This document shows, piece after piece, positions 8,092 through 16,686 of a stretch of 64,000 bases of DNA (position 1 is its first letter; the number at the start of each line of letters is the position of its first letter). The stretch spans positions 310,001 to 374,000 of the forward strand of contig JAUICN010000002.1 in NCBI GenBank assembly GCA_030427835.1, in the 5' to 3' direction. A model generated the notes under the pieces. That model saw nothing but the letters and a program-made list of their open reading frames with translations. It was not told the origin of the DNA and did no database searches. The translations under genes were made by a program, and so were the position numbers. The stretch comes from Polyangia bacterium. Lineage in GTDB: Bacteria; Myxococcota_A; Polyangia; Polyangiales; JAUICN01.

Positions 8092-9373
8092 AGTTGCAGC
8101 TTTCCAGTCGGAGGAATTCTCCCATGTGGGATTTATCAACGTCGGGATCCCCATGGCTCTCCACCCAGGCAAGCATGTCGGCGGTCGCAAGTTCTTCGCA
8201 CTGGTTTTCAATGGGTTGTTTCCAGTATCCTGGCGTGAGTTGTTTTTGATGCTCCAGGGACTTTCGAGCAGGCATTCCAAGCCCGACAATCCAGAACAAA
8301 GTGTTGTTTTCTGCTCGAAATTGGGAGTGTAAGTGTTCGACCTCGGGAATCCCGTATCCAGGACCCACATCCATGCTCATGGTGTGCAGTGAACCGATTT
8401 CTGTCATGAGGTAGCTGAGCCTTGCTTTTGCCACGGGGGATGTTGGCGCCGTGATGATCTGAACGCTTTGGTCCCGTAGGGCACTGCTGATTTCAGTGAT
8501 GAACTGGGTACGTTTTCGTAGATGGATTTCGATTTTTTTTACCGTTTCCTTTGGACTGGTCGCGTAGTCTATGGACAGCTGATCGCCTTCTTTGTGGAAC
8601 TCTCGGATGGCGTTGATCCGATGGTAGTCAAACCCCTCTATTTGGTAGGCGATGGCTGGTGTCATGGGGAGATTTCTTTCGGGTTGTAGTGACTGATGGA
8701 AATCCAGCCACTCTGCCAGCGTGCTGCCTTTCTTAATGCCTGTTGTGCCACCCATTTGGAGAACAAGCGCGTTCTCCACTTCCGCACCGTAGATAGCGAG
8801 TTGCCCGTAGATGGCAGCAGGGGAGGCATCGGTGGCGTTGATGGCACCACAGGACGCTGCAACCGCCCTGGCTAGCCGGTTGGCAATTAACAATGTGCCA
8901 AGGGCTGGCTCCCGGAACAGGTGAAGCAGCGCGGATTGGCTTTCGATGCCGTCAAAGATGATGTGCTGTGTGTCACGTAGGTTTCTTGGGTCGGTGTAGT
9001 AGTGGGAGATGGGGCCGTTTGTGGGGAGCTCGTTGATGAGATCCCATTGCAGATGAAATCTTTCTAGGTGTGAAAGGGGGTGGTTCACAAGATCTCGGAA
9101 TTGGGTTTCGCAGTCTTGGGACCAGCTCGCCAAACGCTGTGATGTTGGAGGAAGTACCGTTGCGGCGTCTTGCAAGAACCAAGCGATCAATTCGCGAGCT
9201 ACAGCGGGTTGTTCATCGGTCATGTTCAGCGTGGTGACGGTTGGCTCCCACCGAAGGCGCACCCCCTTTGCTGCTCCGTGAACCGCATTGGATTCTAGGG
9301 AGCAACTCATGAGGGAACTTGTTGCGAACAATACTGTGGTTAGTTGGAGTGTGCCCTGGGTGATTCGAGTCAT
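8090..9373 (-). CDS. Lipoprotein, possibly imelysin-like
   Basis: A 427-residue secreted lipoprotein. The signal peptide MTRITQGTLQLTTVLFATS ends in the lipobox LMSC with Cys24. I use ATG at 9373 rather than the one at 9403 because it gives a normal lipoprotein n-region. The body is largely helical. Segments such as DTQHIIFDGIES, VENALVLQMGGTTGIKKG and LMTEIGSLHTMSMDVG resemble imelysin (peptidase M75) domains, but the diagnostic GxHxxE motif is not intact. It is convergent with glmU and stands alone. The imelysin relationship is weak. Confidence 0.7.
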   Translation of the reverse strand: MTRITQGTLQLTTVLFATSSLMSCSLESNAVHGAAKGVRLRWEPTVTTLNMTDEQPAVARELIAWFLQDAATVLPPTSQRLASWSQDCETQFRDLVNHPLSHLERFHLQWDLINELPTNGPISHYYTDPRNLRDTQHIIFDGIESQSALLHLFREPALGTLLIANRLARAVAASCGAINATDASPAAIYGQLAIYGAEVENALVLQMGGTTGIKKGSTLAEWLDFHQSLQPERNLPMTPAIAYQIEGFDYHRINAIREFHKEGDQLSIDYATSPKETVKKIEIHLRKRTQFITEISSALRDQSVQIITAPTSPVAKARLSYLMTEIGSLHTMSMDVGPGYGIPEVEHLHSQFRAENNTLFWIVGLGMPARKSLEHQKQLTPGYWKQPIENQCEELATADMLAWVESHGDPDVDKSHMGEFLRLESCN

Positions 9374-9600
9374 TGTGAGCCTGCCAAGCATGGAGCGTGC
9401 CAACTTCGGGCATCCCCAACGTTCTCCATCGAGAAACGACCCACGGTCGTGTGTTAGTGAATGATTTCAAGGGTTAAGGGCTGGGATTTGGCTGTAAATG
9501 GGTGTTTTTGGGGGGATGTGACTGGGTTGGGGTGGGTGAAGGATTTTTTCGTGTCGAAAAATGCCTTTCGGCATGTGTCTTAATTTGGTTCAATGGGTGG

Positions 9601-10455
9601 ATGCCGCAGAATCATTTGGAAAATCGTGAAAATTCGACCGCTGTGAATCCGGCCTACCTTGCTTTGCTTGAGGAGCTGAAGGGGGTGTTGGCCCAGGGGC
9701 GTGGGCGGGCGGAGGCGGCAGTGCGGCAGGCGGTGGTGGAAACCCAGTGGGCCTTGGGCCAGCGATTGCGGCAGGCGATGGCGCAGAACCGGGTATCTCA
9801 CGGAGATGCTTGGACCCACCGTTTGGCCGGCGACCTGGGCGTTCACCCCGACACCCTCTACCAGGCGGTTCGTTTTGCAAAGGCCTTTGGGACCTTGCCC
9901 ACGTACCCCCGCCTTACCTGGTCCCACTACCGGCTGCTGGCGCGCATCGACGAACCCGAGCCGCGTACGTGGTACGCAGAACTGGCATCGGAGGGGGGCC
10001 TAGGTGTGGCACGCCTGAATGAGGCGATCGCCAGCAAGCGCCACCTGGAAACCACAGGACCCAAAAAAAGATCGCCCGGCACGGTCTCGCTGAAGCGGCC
10101 CCAGGATCCGAGGTATGTGTACAGGGCCACCCTCGATCGCGTGGTGGATGGTGATACGTTGGTGATCACCCTGGATTTGGGTTTTGGGGTGCTCAAAAAG
10201 GAACGGCTTCGACTGGCCGGTGTGGACACCCCACCTGGTAGTGAGCCTGCGGGATTACGGGCGACGGAGTTTGTGAGGCGTGCGCTTCCCGTGGGAAGCA
10301 CCCTGTGCGTGCAAACCAAACGCACCGACAGGTACGGTCGTTACATTGCCCACGTGATGTACTCCAAGAAACAGGTCTCCTTTGGCACACTTGCCAAGTC
10401 CGGTGCACACCTCAATCAACAGTTGTTGGACAGGGGCCTGGCGGTACCGGCGTAG
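9601..10455 (+). CDS. DUF1016_N / staphylococcal-nuclease-like fusion protein
   Basis: A 284-residue protein with two parts. Residues 17-145 resemble the DUF1016 N-terminal (YhcG-like) helical region: ALLEELKGVLAQGRGRAEAAV, then VETQWALGQRL, HRLAGDLGVHPDTLYQAVRF and LTWSHYRLLARI. Residues 175-284 form an SNase (thermonuclease) domain: VVDGDT at 181-186, RLRLAGVDTP at 202-211 with the Arg35 equivalent, and RTDRYGR at 241-247 with the Arg87 equivalent. The DTPE glutamate is replaced (DTPP) and the Glu43 equivalent is unclear. There is no signal peptide, so it should act in the cytoplasm. ATG 9601 is favoured; the upstream frame is low in coding character. It stands alone, 14 bp from a convergent gene. 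Confidence 0.8.
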   Translation: MPQNHLENRENSTAVNPAYLALLEELKGVLAQGRGRAEAAVRQAVVETQWALGQRLRQAMAQNRVSHGDAWTHRLAGDLGVHPDTLYQAVRFAKAFGTLPTYPRLTWSHYRLLARIDEPEPRTWYAELASEGGLGVARLNEAIASKRHLETTGPKKRSPGTVSLKRPQDPRYVYRATLDRVVDGDTLVITLDLGFGVLKKERLRLAGVDTPPGSEPAGLRATEFVRRALPVGSTLCVQTKRTDRYGRYIAHVMYSKKQVSFGTLAKSGAHLNQQLLDRGLAVPA

Positions 10456-10469
10456 TGAACGACTCTGCT

Positions 10470-12392
10470 TCAGTGGTCTGCGGTGGCATCTTCCATGGGC
10501 TGGAGATGGAGTGTTTGGTGACCGGTTGCGATGTCGGATGGAACGTCGACTTCTCCGTTGAAGTGGCCGCCCGGCTGTGTGCGCATCACTCCTAGAAACC
10601 TAGGCCTGCTGGAGGACCCGCTGGGTTGGGCCACAAGCCAAACGCCAACGGGAATATCCACCATGCTGTTGTTGCCCTGGGAACGGGTTGGACGCTTGGG
10701 CTCAAGATGACCCTTGAGGCAGAGGGTTCTCCCCCGTACCGGTGCATTTTCTAGGGCAGCTAGGTGAACTTGGTAGGCGGAGTGCCCCCGGGTGGGCCAC
10801 GGGTTGCCGTGTTCTTGTGTGGTTGTCTGTGGTGTGGTCGCTTCTGGCGTGCCCTTTTGGGTTGTGGCGGTGAGTGTCCGATCGAACGAGGAGGCTTCGT
10901 TTGGTAGGGCCCTGTCGTTGGGCCGTGTGGTTGGGTTTGGGTGGGTGATGGGCGCGTTGGCTCCAGCACGTCGCACTTGCCTTTGTCGCCGCTCCATGTC
11001 TGCCAGGTAGGTTTGGGGTTGTGGAAACGGGTCTGCAAGGGCTGGCACGTAGCGTGGAATGTGTTGCAGGCCGCTCGGTCGCAGCCCGTCCAAGGCGCCT
11101 CCAAGGTCGATCCTTCTCCACTCGATACTTGGCGCCTCCATTCCTTGGGATTGGCCTGAGGAGCTTCGATTGGTGTCGCTGGGATTGGCCTTGGGAAACC
11201 CCACTTCCACCCAGGAGTGGGCTTCATTGCGTACGAAGCGTGCGTGTAGCCCTAGGGCCTGGGCCAGGAGAGTGAACCCGTAGGCCCGGTGTCGGCAGAT
11301 GCCCTTTTTGCTGCGCACCAAATCCACAAACAGGTCCCCGGAGTTTTGGGGAGGGCTGTGGGTTTCCTGGAAGCTCCGGAAGTATTGCACGAGTTTTGCC
11401 ACGGCAACATGGGTGGGCGCATTGCGTTGGATTCCAATTTGCTTCAACAGCGGGAAGGCTCTTTGTGCGACGTCTGTGGGCACACTTTTTAATGGCGTTC
11501 CTGGAAGTTGGGTTTGGGGAAGGGGGCCCGCAAAATAGGCTTGGCTTGCATCCATCAGCACCGACACACGTACCGTTGCAATGCCGGCCGTGTTTCCCTG
11601 GATCTCCGCGTAGTGGTTGTCTGCGCTGTCCTTGAAGAACTTGAGGTCGACCCTTGGAAAGGAGTCCACATGGAGAAGGCGCGTGTCCGGGGCGACTGTG
11701 GGAAAGGCCACTCGCGTTGAGTTTGAAAAGTCCAGTGGAACACTGGCCCAAAAACGATCCCTGCCCGGTGCTTCAGTTTCCCTGGGGCGATCGTCGGAGA
11801 CTTCGTAGCGGTGTATTGCAACGGGTTGGGCTTGCAGGTTTCCTACGCCAAGCAACGGGGTGTTGCCGTAGCTTGCGCGATGCAGGATCCTGTCCAGGGC
11901 GGTGACCCGTTTGAATGGAGCGATCGCCGGGCGGAAAATCGCGGCGTAGTCCACCGAGCTGTCGAGGCTTGTGGTTCGGTCTGGCGCAAACAGTTGAGTG
12001 CGGGACTCGTGGTCATCTTTTGGGGGGGCGGCGGTGTCTTGGGATGGGGTGCCAGTTTCTGGGGTGCCAGTTTCTGGGGCACTGGCTGGGCTCGATATTG
12101 TGGTGTCAGGTGCGGGGAGCCATTGGCTGGAGTACAGCAATCCTGAGGGCTTGCCGTTTGGGTCAACAATCAACACATCCGCGGACCCAAACAGGGTGGC
12201 GGGTACCTGGCAGTGGGCGGGGTTGCACGGGCGGTTTGTCCCATTGGCCGTGTCTGCAGGGCTCTGGGCCGTACGGGTGCTGCAGCCGGGCCATGTGAAA
12301 CTGCAGAGTAGGAGCGCCAGCTGGGTTACGCCCTGGGATCGGTACGACCTCTCGACCCCCCAGATCCTTGCGCTATGTTGCTGTCTCCTCAT
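10470..12392 (-). CDS. Exported transglutaminase-like protein
   Basis: About 640 residues. The N terminus has a hydrophobic stretch (VTQLALLLCSFTWPGC) suggesting export, possibly as a lipoprotein, although the lipobox is not canonical. A long Pro/Thr-rich region with PETGT repeats follows. A transglutaminase-like core carries the expected triad: Cys in KKGICRHRAYGFTLLAQALGL, His in RNEAHSWVEVGFP, and Asp in WRRIDLGGALDG. Such proteins may act as cysteine peptidases or cross-linkers in the envelope. The C-terminal 200 residues are low-complexity and then beta-like. The start is uncertain: internal GTG codons at 12356 or 12329 would give a better signal peptide and leave room for a promoter, since rseP starts only 33 bp away. 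Confidence 0.75.
   Translation of the reverse strand: MRRQQHSARIWGVERSYRSQGVTQLALLLCSFTWPGCSTRTAQSPADTANGTNRPCNPAHCQVPATLFGSADVLIVDPNGKPSGLLYSSQWLPAPDTTISSPASAPETGTPETGTPSQDTAAPPKDDHESRTQLFAPDRTTSLDSSVDYAAIFRPAIAPFKRVTALDRILHRASYGNTPLLGVGNLQAQPVAIHRYEVSDDRPRETEAPGRDRFWASVPLDFSNSTRVAFPTVAPDTRLLHVDSFPRVDLKFFKDSADNHYAEIQGNTAGIATVRVSVLMDASQAYFAGPLPQTQLPGTPLKSVPTDVAQRAFPLLKQIGIQRNAPTHVAVAKLVQYFRSFQETHSPPQNSGDLFVDLVRSKKGICRHRAYGFTLLAQALGLHARFVRNEAHSWVEVGFPKANPSDTNRSSSGQSQGMEAPSIEWRRIDLGGALDGLRPSGLQHIPRYVPALADPFPQPQTYLADMERRQRQVRRAGANAPITHPNPTTRPNDRALPNEASSFDRTLTATTQKGTPEATTPQTTTQEHGNPWPTRGHSAYQVHLAALENAPVRGRTLCLKGHLEPKRPTRSQGNNSMVDIPVGVWLVAQPSGSSSRPRFLGVMRTQPGGHFNGEVDVPSDIATGHQTLHLQPMEDATADH
12046..12075. 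repeat. 15-bp direct repeat x2 in the transglutaminase-like gene
   Basis: Two perfect copies of GGGGTGCCAGTTTCT lie in tandem inside the minus-strand gene, followed by a partial third copy. They encode the Pro-Glu-Thr-Gly-Thr repeat in the linker after the signal peptide. Confidence 0.85.
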
Positions 12393-12424
12393 GTCTGGGG
12401 ATGCCGTTTCCCTACCGAGTTCCT

Positions 12425-13468
12425 ATGACTGCTATTGATATTTTGGTTGCCATTTTGGGCCTGTCTATTCTTGTGACTGTGCACGAGTATGGTCACTACA
12501 TTGTTGCTTGCCGCTCGGGCATGCGTGTTTTGAAATTTAGCATTGGATTTGGCCCAGCGATTTGGAAGTTTCGGCCCAAGGGTAGCTCAACCCAGTTCCA
12601 GATCGGTATCGTTCCGTTCCTTGCCTACGTGCAAATCGCTGGAATGAACCCCCAGGACAAGGAAGACCCCAACGACCCGGCGCTGTTTCAGAACCGGAGC
12701 TGGCTTGCCCGGGCGGCCACCATTGCGGGTGGGCCCGCAGCCAACTACTTGGCGGCCTCCCTACTGGCTTTTGGGTTGGCTGTGACCGGGTGGCCTGAGG
12801 ATGTGGCCAAGTCACCCATGACTGTGGGTGAACTTTCGGATGGGTTTCCAGCGCAGCAGGCGGGCCTTCAGGTGGGTGACGTAATTCTCCAGGCAGATGG
12901 CCGCGCCGTAGAGAACGTGGAAGACCTGATCGAGGTGACCAGCCCACGCGGCGGCCAGCCCACGGAATACCTGGTGGAACGGGATGGGGTTCGCCTGCCC
13001 GTATTCACAATCGTGCCCAATGACAACGACGGTCGCGGTGTGATCGGTGTGGTGCCACAGTCGGAGCGCCGTTATGTGCCCATGCCCCTTTGGGATTCCA
13101 CAAAGGCGGCCGTGATGTTGCCGATTCGCATCACCGCCGCGCAAATCGCGGGCATAGGGGATATGATGAAACGTGGTTCCACGGAGGGACTCACCGGGCC
13201 CGTGGGGATGACAAAGATCGTCAGCGATCAAGCCCACGAAGGCCCCGCGGAGTACGTGCGTGTTCTGATTTTGCTTTCCGTTGCACTGGGCATGTTTAAC
13301 CTACTTCCGTTTCCTGCCCTGGACGGCGGACGTTTGGTGTTTCTTTTTGTCGAACTAGTGACGCGCAAGCGCCCCAACGAACGTCTAGAAGCCCTTGTGC
13401 ACACCATCGGGATTGTGTTTTTGTTGTCGATGTTGGTACTGGTGACATTCAGAGACATTGTAGGCTGA
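12425..13468 (+). CDS. rseP: RseP-type site-2 metalloprotease
   Basis: Membrane zinc protease that cleaves transmembrane substrates such as anti-sigma factors. The 347-residue protein has the zinc motif HEYGH at residues 20-24 in the first membrane segment, and a C-terminal NLLPFPALDGG near 298-308 supplying the third ligand. One PDZ domain lies between them (AQQAGLQVGDVILQADG), where E. coli RseP has two. ATG 12425 directly precedes the first membrane helix. No bamA or cdsA gene, its usual neighbours, is adjacent. Its stop codon lies within a palindromic element. Confidence 0.92.
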   Translation: MTAIDILVAILGLSILVTVHEYGHYIVACRSGMRVLKFSIGFGPAIWKFRPKGSSTQFQIGIVPFLAYVQIAGMNPQDKEDPNDPALFQNRSWLARAATIAGGPAANYLAASLLAFGLAVTGWPEDVAKSPMTVGELSDGFPAQQAGLQVGDVILQADGRAVENVEDLIEVTSPRGGQPTEYLVERDGVRLPVFTIVPNDNDGRGVIGVVPQSERRYVPMPLWDSTKAAVMLPIRITAAQIAGIGDMMKRGSTEGLTGPVGMTKIVSDQAHEGPAEYVRVLILLSVALGMFNLLPFPALDGGRLVFLFVELVTRKRPNERLEALVHTIGIVFLLSMLVLVTFRDIVG

Positions 13469-13592
13469 TGTCGGGATCTTTTTCGTTGAGGGCGGCTTAC
13501 CTCCTCGCTACATCCCTCGAAGTACAGCGCCGTACGTCTTCGGGATTTCGCTGCGGGGGCGCTCGCCCTCAACAAAAAATCTCTCCGACATC
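13467..13592. repeat. Palindromic intergenic element with nested inverted repeats
   Basis: The outer arms are 13467-13494 (GATGTCGGGATCTTTTTCGT...) and 13564-13592, imperfect inverted repeats matching at about 24 of 29 positions. Inside lies a second inverted repeat: CCCTCGAAGTAC at 13514-13525 and GTACGTCTTCGGG at 13532-13544. The left arm (from 13469) is also repeated directly at 13612-13635, spanning the GTG start of the next gene, with 22 of 24 bases identical. The structure resembles a REP/MITE-type element that inserted at or copied the 5' end of the downstream gene. It begins in the rseP stop codon. Confidence 0.7.
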
Positions 13593-13610
13593 TGTGGACT
13601 GGGTTTTGTA

Positions 13611-14594
13611 GTGTCGGGATCTTTTTCGCTTAGGGAGCATCGGGTTCGGGCGAATGGGTTGGGGCACCATTTGATTGAATGGGTGCCGACTGGAGAGGTG
13701 GTTCACTGCACTCCCGTGGTGCTTTGCCATGGGTTTTTGGATATGGCCTGGAGCTGGAGCGGTGTCGCGGAGCGGCTTTGTGCACAGGGTTGGCGGGTGT
13801 GGGCGTTGGACTGGCGTGGCCATGGGCAAACCGACTGGTGTGCGGATCACACCCGGTATCATTTTACGGATTACATCTTCGATTTGGACGGGATCTTGCC
13901 CCAGATTTCCAAGGAGGCGGTGCACCTCGTCGGGCACTCCATGGGTGGGGTGGCGTCGTCGATGTACGCGAGCGTTCGTTCCGAGATGGTGGAGACGTTG
14001 ACGCTTGTGGAGGGTTTTGGCCCGCCCTTCCTAGGCCCACTGGATGCGCCCCGGCAGCTTCGAGGGGCGTTGGATTCCCATCTGGCACAACGCGGCCGTG
14101 CGCTTCGCCCGATTCAGGGTTTGCAGGAAGCCATTCGGCGGATGCGTGTACAGCACCCTGAACTTCAGGGGGAATTGGCTGAGTTTTTGGCCAGTCATTC
14201 CACGAAGGCCCATTCTGGGTCGGCAGATCCTGGGTCGGCAGATCCTGGGTCGGGAGATCCTGGGTCGGCAGATTCTGGTAGGGCGGATGGTGAAACACTT
14301 CTGCAGTGGCGGTTTGACCCAAAGCACCGCACCATTTCGCCCACACCGTTTATTGAGGGTGTTTTTGAGGGTTTTCTTCGTCATGTGGATCGGCCCACCC
14401 TTTCGATTGTGGGGGAGCGCGGCTACCGGCCTGCCGATGAGGACAAACGAATCTCCTGGTTGGGGGATGTTCGCATGGAGACCCTCCCTGATGTGGGTCA
14501 CATGATCCATTGGTTTCGGCCGGAGGATCTTGCGAAACGATTGCACAGGTTTTTTTCCGAAGTAGATCCCCCACACTCCAGGGAGGCGCGATGA
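13611..14594 (+). CDS. Alpha/beta hydrolase
   Basis: A 327-residue cytosolic alpha/beta-hydrolase fold protein. Visible: the oxyanion strand VVLCHGFLDMAWSW, ALDWRGHGQTDW, the nucleophile elbow GHSMGG (catalytic Ser), and a C-terminal His in DVGHMIHWF, with a candidate acid near VGERGYRPADE. Substrate unknown. Between the core and cap (about residues 203-225) is a pentapeptide repeat GSADP made by a five-unit 15-bp tandem repeat. The start codon and first codons match the adjacent palindromic element, so the first eight residues may not be original. It overlaps the next gene (ATGA). Confidence 0.88.
   Translation: MSGSFSLREHRVRANGLGHHLIEWVPTGEVVHCTPVVLCHGFLDMAWSWSGVAERLCAQGWRVWALDWRGHGQTDWCADHTRYHFTDYIFDLDGILPQISKEAVHLVGHSMGGVASSMYASVRSEMVETLTLVEGFGPPFLGPLDAPRQLRGALDSHLAQRGRALRPIQGLQEAIRRMRVQHPELQGELAEFLASHSTKAHSGSADPGSADPGSGDPGSADSGRADGETLLQWRFDPKHRTISPTPFIEGVFEGFLRHVDRPTLSIVGERGYRPADEDKRISWLGDVRMETLPDVGHMIHWFRPEDLAKRLHRFFSEVDPPHSREAR
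14213..14287. repeat. Five tandem 15-bp repeats within the hydrolase gene
   Basis: Five successive 15-bp units with consensus TCCTGGGTCGGCAGA, two central copies identical and the outer ones diverged. They encode Gly-Ser-Ala-Asp-Pro units in frame, so copy-number change would lengthen or shorten a linker without a frameshift. Confidence 0.9.
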
Positions 14595-15658
14595 CACGGT
14601 ATTTGAGTTTGGTTCTGGCCCTTGGTGGGGCCGCTCTTTTGAGTTCCCCGTTGGTTTCTCTTGCCCAGGTCGACCCGGAGGGGGAAGGGCCTGTTGTTCA
14701 GGAGCCTTCGCTTGAGAGCCCCCTGGTCGATGGGGAGTCGGCAGAGCCCAATGGGCGTGATGGATGGGAAGGTGAGTCGAACACTAATTTCATACCCGCT
14801 GTTCAGCCCTCCGAGGTTGGGTCCAGTTCTGGGGCCGGGTTGAGTTCTGGTGCTGGGCCGAGTTCTGGCGCTGGGCCGAGTTCCGAGGCTTCACCCACGC
14901 TCGAGGAAGAACAGAAGATGCTGCTCGGGGATGAGCAAGCCATGCTTGAGGAGGAAACCGGGTTTCAAAAAGCGTTGAGCCCCACCGACCCCCATGAGGA
15001 TCCCCACGAGGCCTACTTTTTTGCCGGTTTGATGTACCGGCATATCTTTGTTCCCAAGCTCCTGCTGGATCTGTTTACCCAGGAGAATACCCCGGTGAAC
15101 AATTCGGCTTTTGGTGTGGAGTTTACGCACCGCAAGGACAACTTCGATATGGTCGCAAGTGTGTGGTGGGCGGACTACGGCGGCCGTGGGCCGTTCCTAG
15201 CCACCGGGGATCCGATTGAGGATGTGGAGATTATCGATAGTGATCTGTCCGCGCTTTACCTGACGGCCACCCTGTTGTGGTCCACACCGTTTAACGATGT
15301 GGTGGCGCTCGAGTACGGGATCGGTGTGGGTTTTGGTTTGGTCATGGGCAACCTGTTTCGGACCGAGGCCCATCCTGATGGCAACGGCGGATACTCTGCC
15401 TGCAATGGGCCTGCAAACCCTGCTGATCAGGTTGCGTTTTGCGACGCGACCTCCGTAGGGGATGGGGAGGACGGTGGTCACTACAACTTGAAGGCCCGTC
15501 GATGGACCGAGGGCGGAAGTGTCCCGAATATCATGCCCTGGTTGGCGTTGCCCCATTTGGCCCTGCGAATTAAGCCGATGAAACAGCTCATGATTCGAAT
15601 CGAGGGTGGTGCGGGTCTCGGTTTCTTTGCGGGCGGTTCTGTTAGTTATGGTTTCTGA
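14591..15658 (+). CDS. Exported protein with repeat linker, probable outer-membrane beta-barrel
   Basis: A 355-residue protein with a clear signal peptide (MTRYLSLVLALGGAALLSSPLVSLAQ). A Ser/Gly/Ala-rich linker with SSGAGP hexapeptide repeats follows, then an acidic helix (LEEEQKMLLGDEQAMLEEETGF). The C-terminal 230 residues alternate hydrophobic and aromatic residues (YFFAGLMYRHIF, VVALEYGIGVGFGLVMGN, MIRIEGGAGLGFFAGGSVSYGF) and end in Phe, typical of outer-membrane barrels. The substrate or role is unknown. The start overlaps the hydrolase stop (ATGA), so the two are co-translated. Confidence 0.8.
   Translation: MTRYLSLVLALGGAALLSSPLVSLAQVDPEGEGPVVQEPSLESPLVDGESAEPNGRDGWEGESNTNFIPAVQPSEVGSSSGAGLSSGAGPSSGAGPSSEASPTLEEEQKMLLGDEQAMLEEETGFQKALSPTDPHEDPHEAYFFAGLMYRHIFVPKLLLDLFTQENTPVNNSAFGVEFTHRKDNFDMVASVWWADYGGRGPFLATGDPIEDVEIIDSDLSALYLTATLLWSTPFNDVVALEYGIGVGFGLVMGNLFRTEAHPDGNGGYSACNGPANPADQVAFCDATSVGDGEDGGHYNLKARRWTEGGSVPNIMPWLALPHLALRIKPMKQLMIRIEGGAGLGFFAGGSVSYGF
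14825..14896. repeat. 18-bp tandem repeats (SSGAGP units)
   Basis: Three 18-bp units AGTTCTGGNGCYGGGYYG and a diverged fourth encode Ser-Ser-Gly-Ala-Gly-Leu/Pro in the linker between the signal peptide and the presumed barrel. Confidence 0.88.
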
Positions 15659-15676
15659 GTTAGTTGTGGTTTCTGA
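15641..15676. repeat. 18-bp tandem duplication spanning a stop codon
   Basis: GTTAGTTATGGTTTCTGA, the last five codons plus stop of the barrel gene, is repeated once directly downstream with one change (GTTAGTTGTGGTTTCTGA). This is recent duplication into non-coding sequence and does not alter the protein. Confidence 0.88.
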
Positions 15677-15711
15677 GTTGACTGCGGAGTCCGACGGTGT
15701 GCGGTACTGGA

Positions 15712-16605
15712 ATGAACCTCACCGCTAGGTGTTTGGCATGGCGGGTTCTGGGCCTGGTCGCTTACGTTGGGTTGTTTTCTGCCCCTGGGGTGATGGCTGA
15801 CGATGGATCCACCGATACCCTCCTGGCGGAGGTGGGTGAAATCCAGATCCGTGGGGCGGATTTGGAACGTGCATGGACGGCACGGTACCCCCACCGGCCT
15901 GCGGCTGAGGTTTCCTTGGAGGAATGGCAGTCGTTTTTGGGGGTGCTTGTCCAGGAGTCCTTGGAAGTGCTCGCCGCCAAGAAGTCAGGAGTGTTTGAGG
16001 ATTCTGAGTTTACAGATACGTTGAATCGTGCGGCGGTCGCGGTGTTGATTGAGCGTGAGGTCGATCAGAAAGTGACGCCTTTTTCCGAGTTTACGGACGC
16101 GCAGGTGCAGGAGTACTTGGCAGCCCATCGTGAGGCATTGGTCTTACCGGAGGAGCGTCGTGCGAGCCATGTGCTGTTTGAGACCCGCGAGCAGGCCATG
16201 GCCGCGAGGGAAGCGTTGGCTGCAAAGGACTTGAAGGCGTTTCAGCGGTTTGCCCGGGCCCATAGTAAGGACCCGGAGACGCGCCAACGTTCGGGGGAGC
16301 TTGGGTATTTCACCGTGGAGGGCATTCAGGGCACCTTGAGGGATCGTCGTGTGGAAGCGACGATTGTGGAAGCGGTGTTTGCGCTTCAACATTTGGGTGA
16401 ACTTACGCCTGTCGTTCAACTTGGGTCCCGTTTTAGTGTGGCCATGCTGACCGGGCGGCGAAACACGGAGCCGGACGATGGGGCCCTTGAGGCTCGCATT
16501 CGCACCCAGCTGTGGGAGGAGGCTCGGAACGCGCGGTATCAAGCGTTTATTGCGGAGCTCAAAAAGAAATACCGCCCGGTAACCCACCCAAGGCGGGTGG
16601 AGTAG
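15712..16605 (+). CDS. Periplasmic parvulin-type peptidyl-prolyl isomerase
   Basis: A 297-residue exported protein of the SurA/PpiC family. The signal peptide (CLAWRVLGLVAYVGLFSAPGVMA) precedes a helical chaperone region (residues 35-145). The parvulin PPIase domain runs from about 150 to 245: RRASHVLFETREQAMAAREAL, FARAHSKDPETRQRSGELGYFTVEG, VFALQHLGELTPVVQLGSRFSVAML. A C-terminal helix follows. ATG 15712 gives a normal signal peptide. It may help fold the adjacent barrel protein; that is inference from position. Confidence 0.88.
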   Translation: MNLTARCLAWRVLGLVAYVGLFSAPGVMADDGSTDTLLAEVGEIQIRGADLERAWTARYPHRPAAEVSLEEWQSFLGVLVQESLEVLAAKKSGVFEDSEFTDTLNRAAVAVLIEREVDQKVTPFSEFTDAQVQEYLAAHREALVLPEERRASHVLFETREQAMAAREALAAKDLKAFQRFARAHSKDPETRQRSGELGYFTVEGIQGTLRDRRVEATIVEAVFALQHLGELTPVVQLGSRFSVAMLTGRRNTEPDDGALEARIRTQLWEEARNARYQAFIAELKKKYRPVTHPRRVE

Positions 16606-16686
16606 CCGGCTTTTTTTTGGGGGTGGGGCGATTTTGAACTGGGGACTGTTGACCCCAGGCCGCTCCTCTCCTACCATCGGGTGATC

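Noticed and set aside
14213-14896. Possible CRISPR array from closely spaced repeats
   Set aside because: The units are contiguous, 15 or 18 bp, in frame and without spacers; they are coding tandem repeats.
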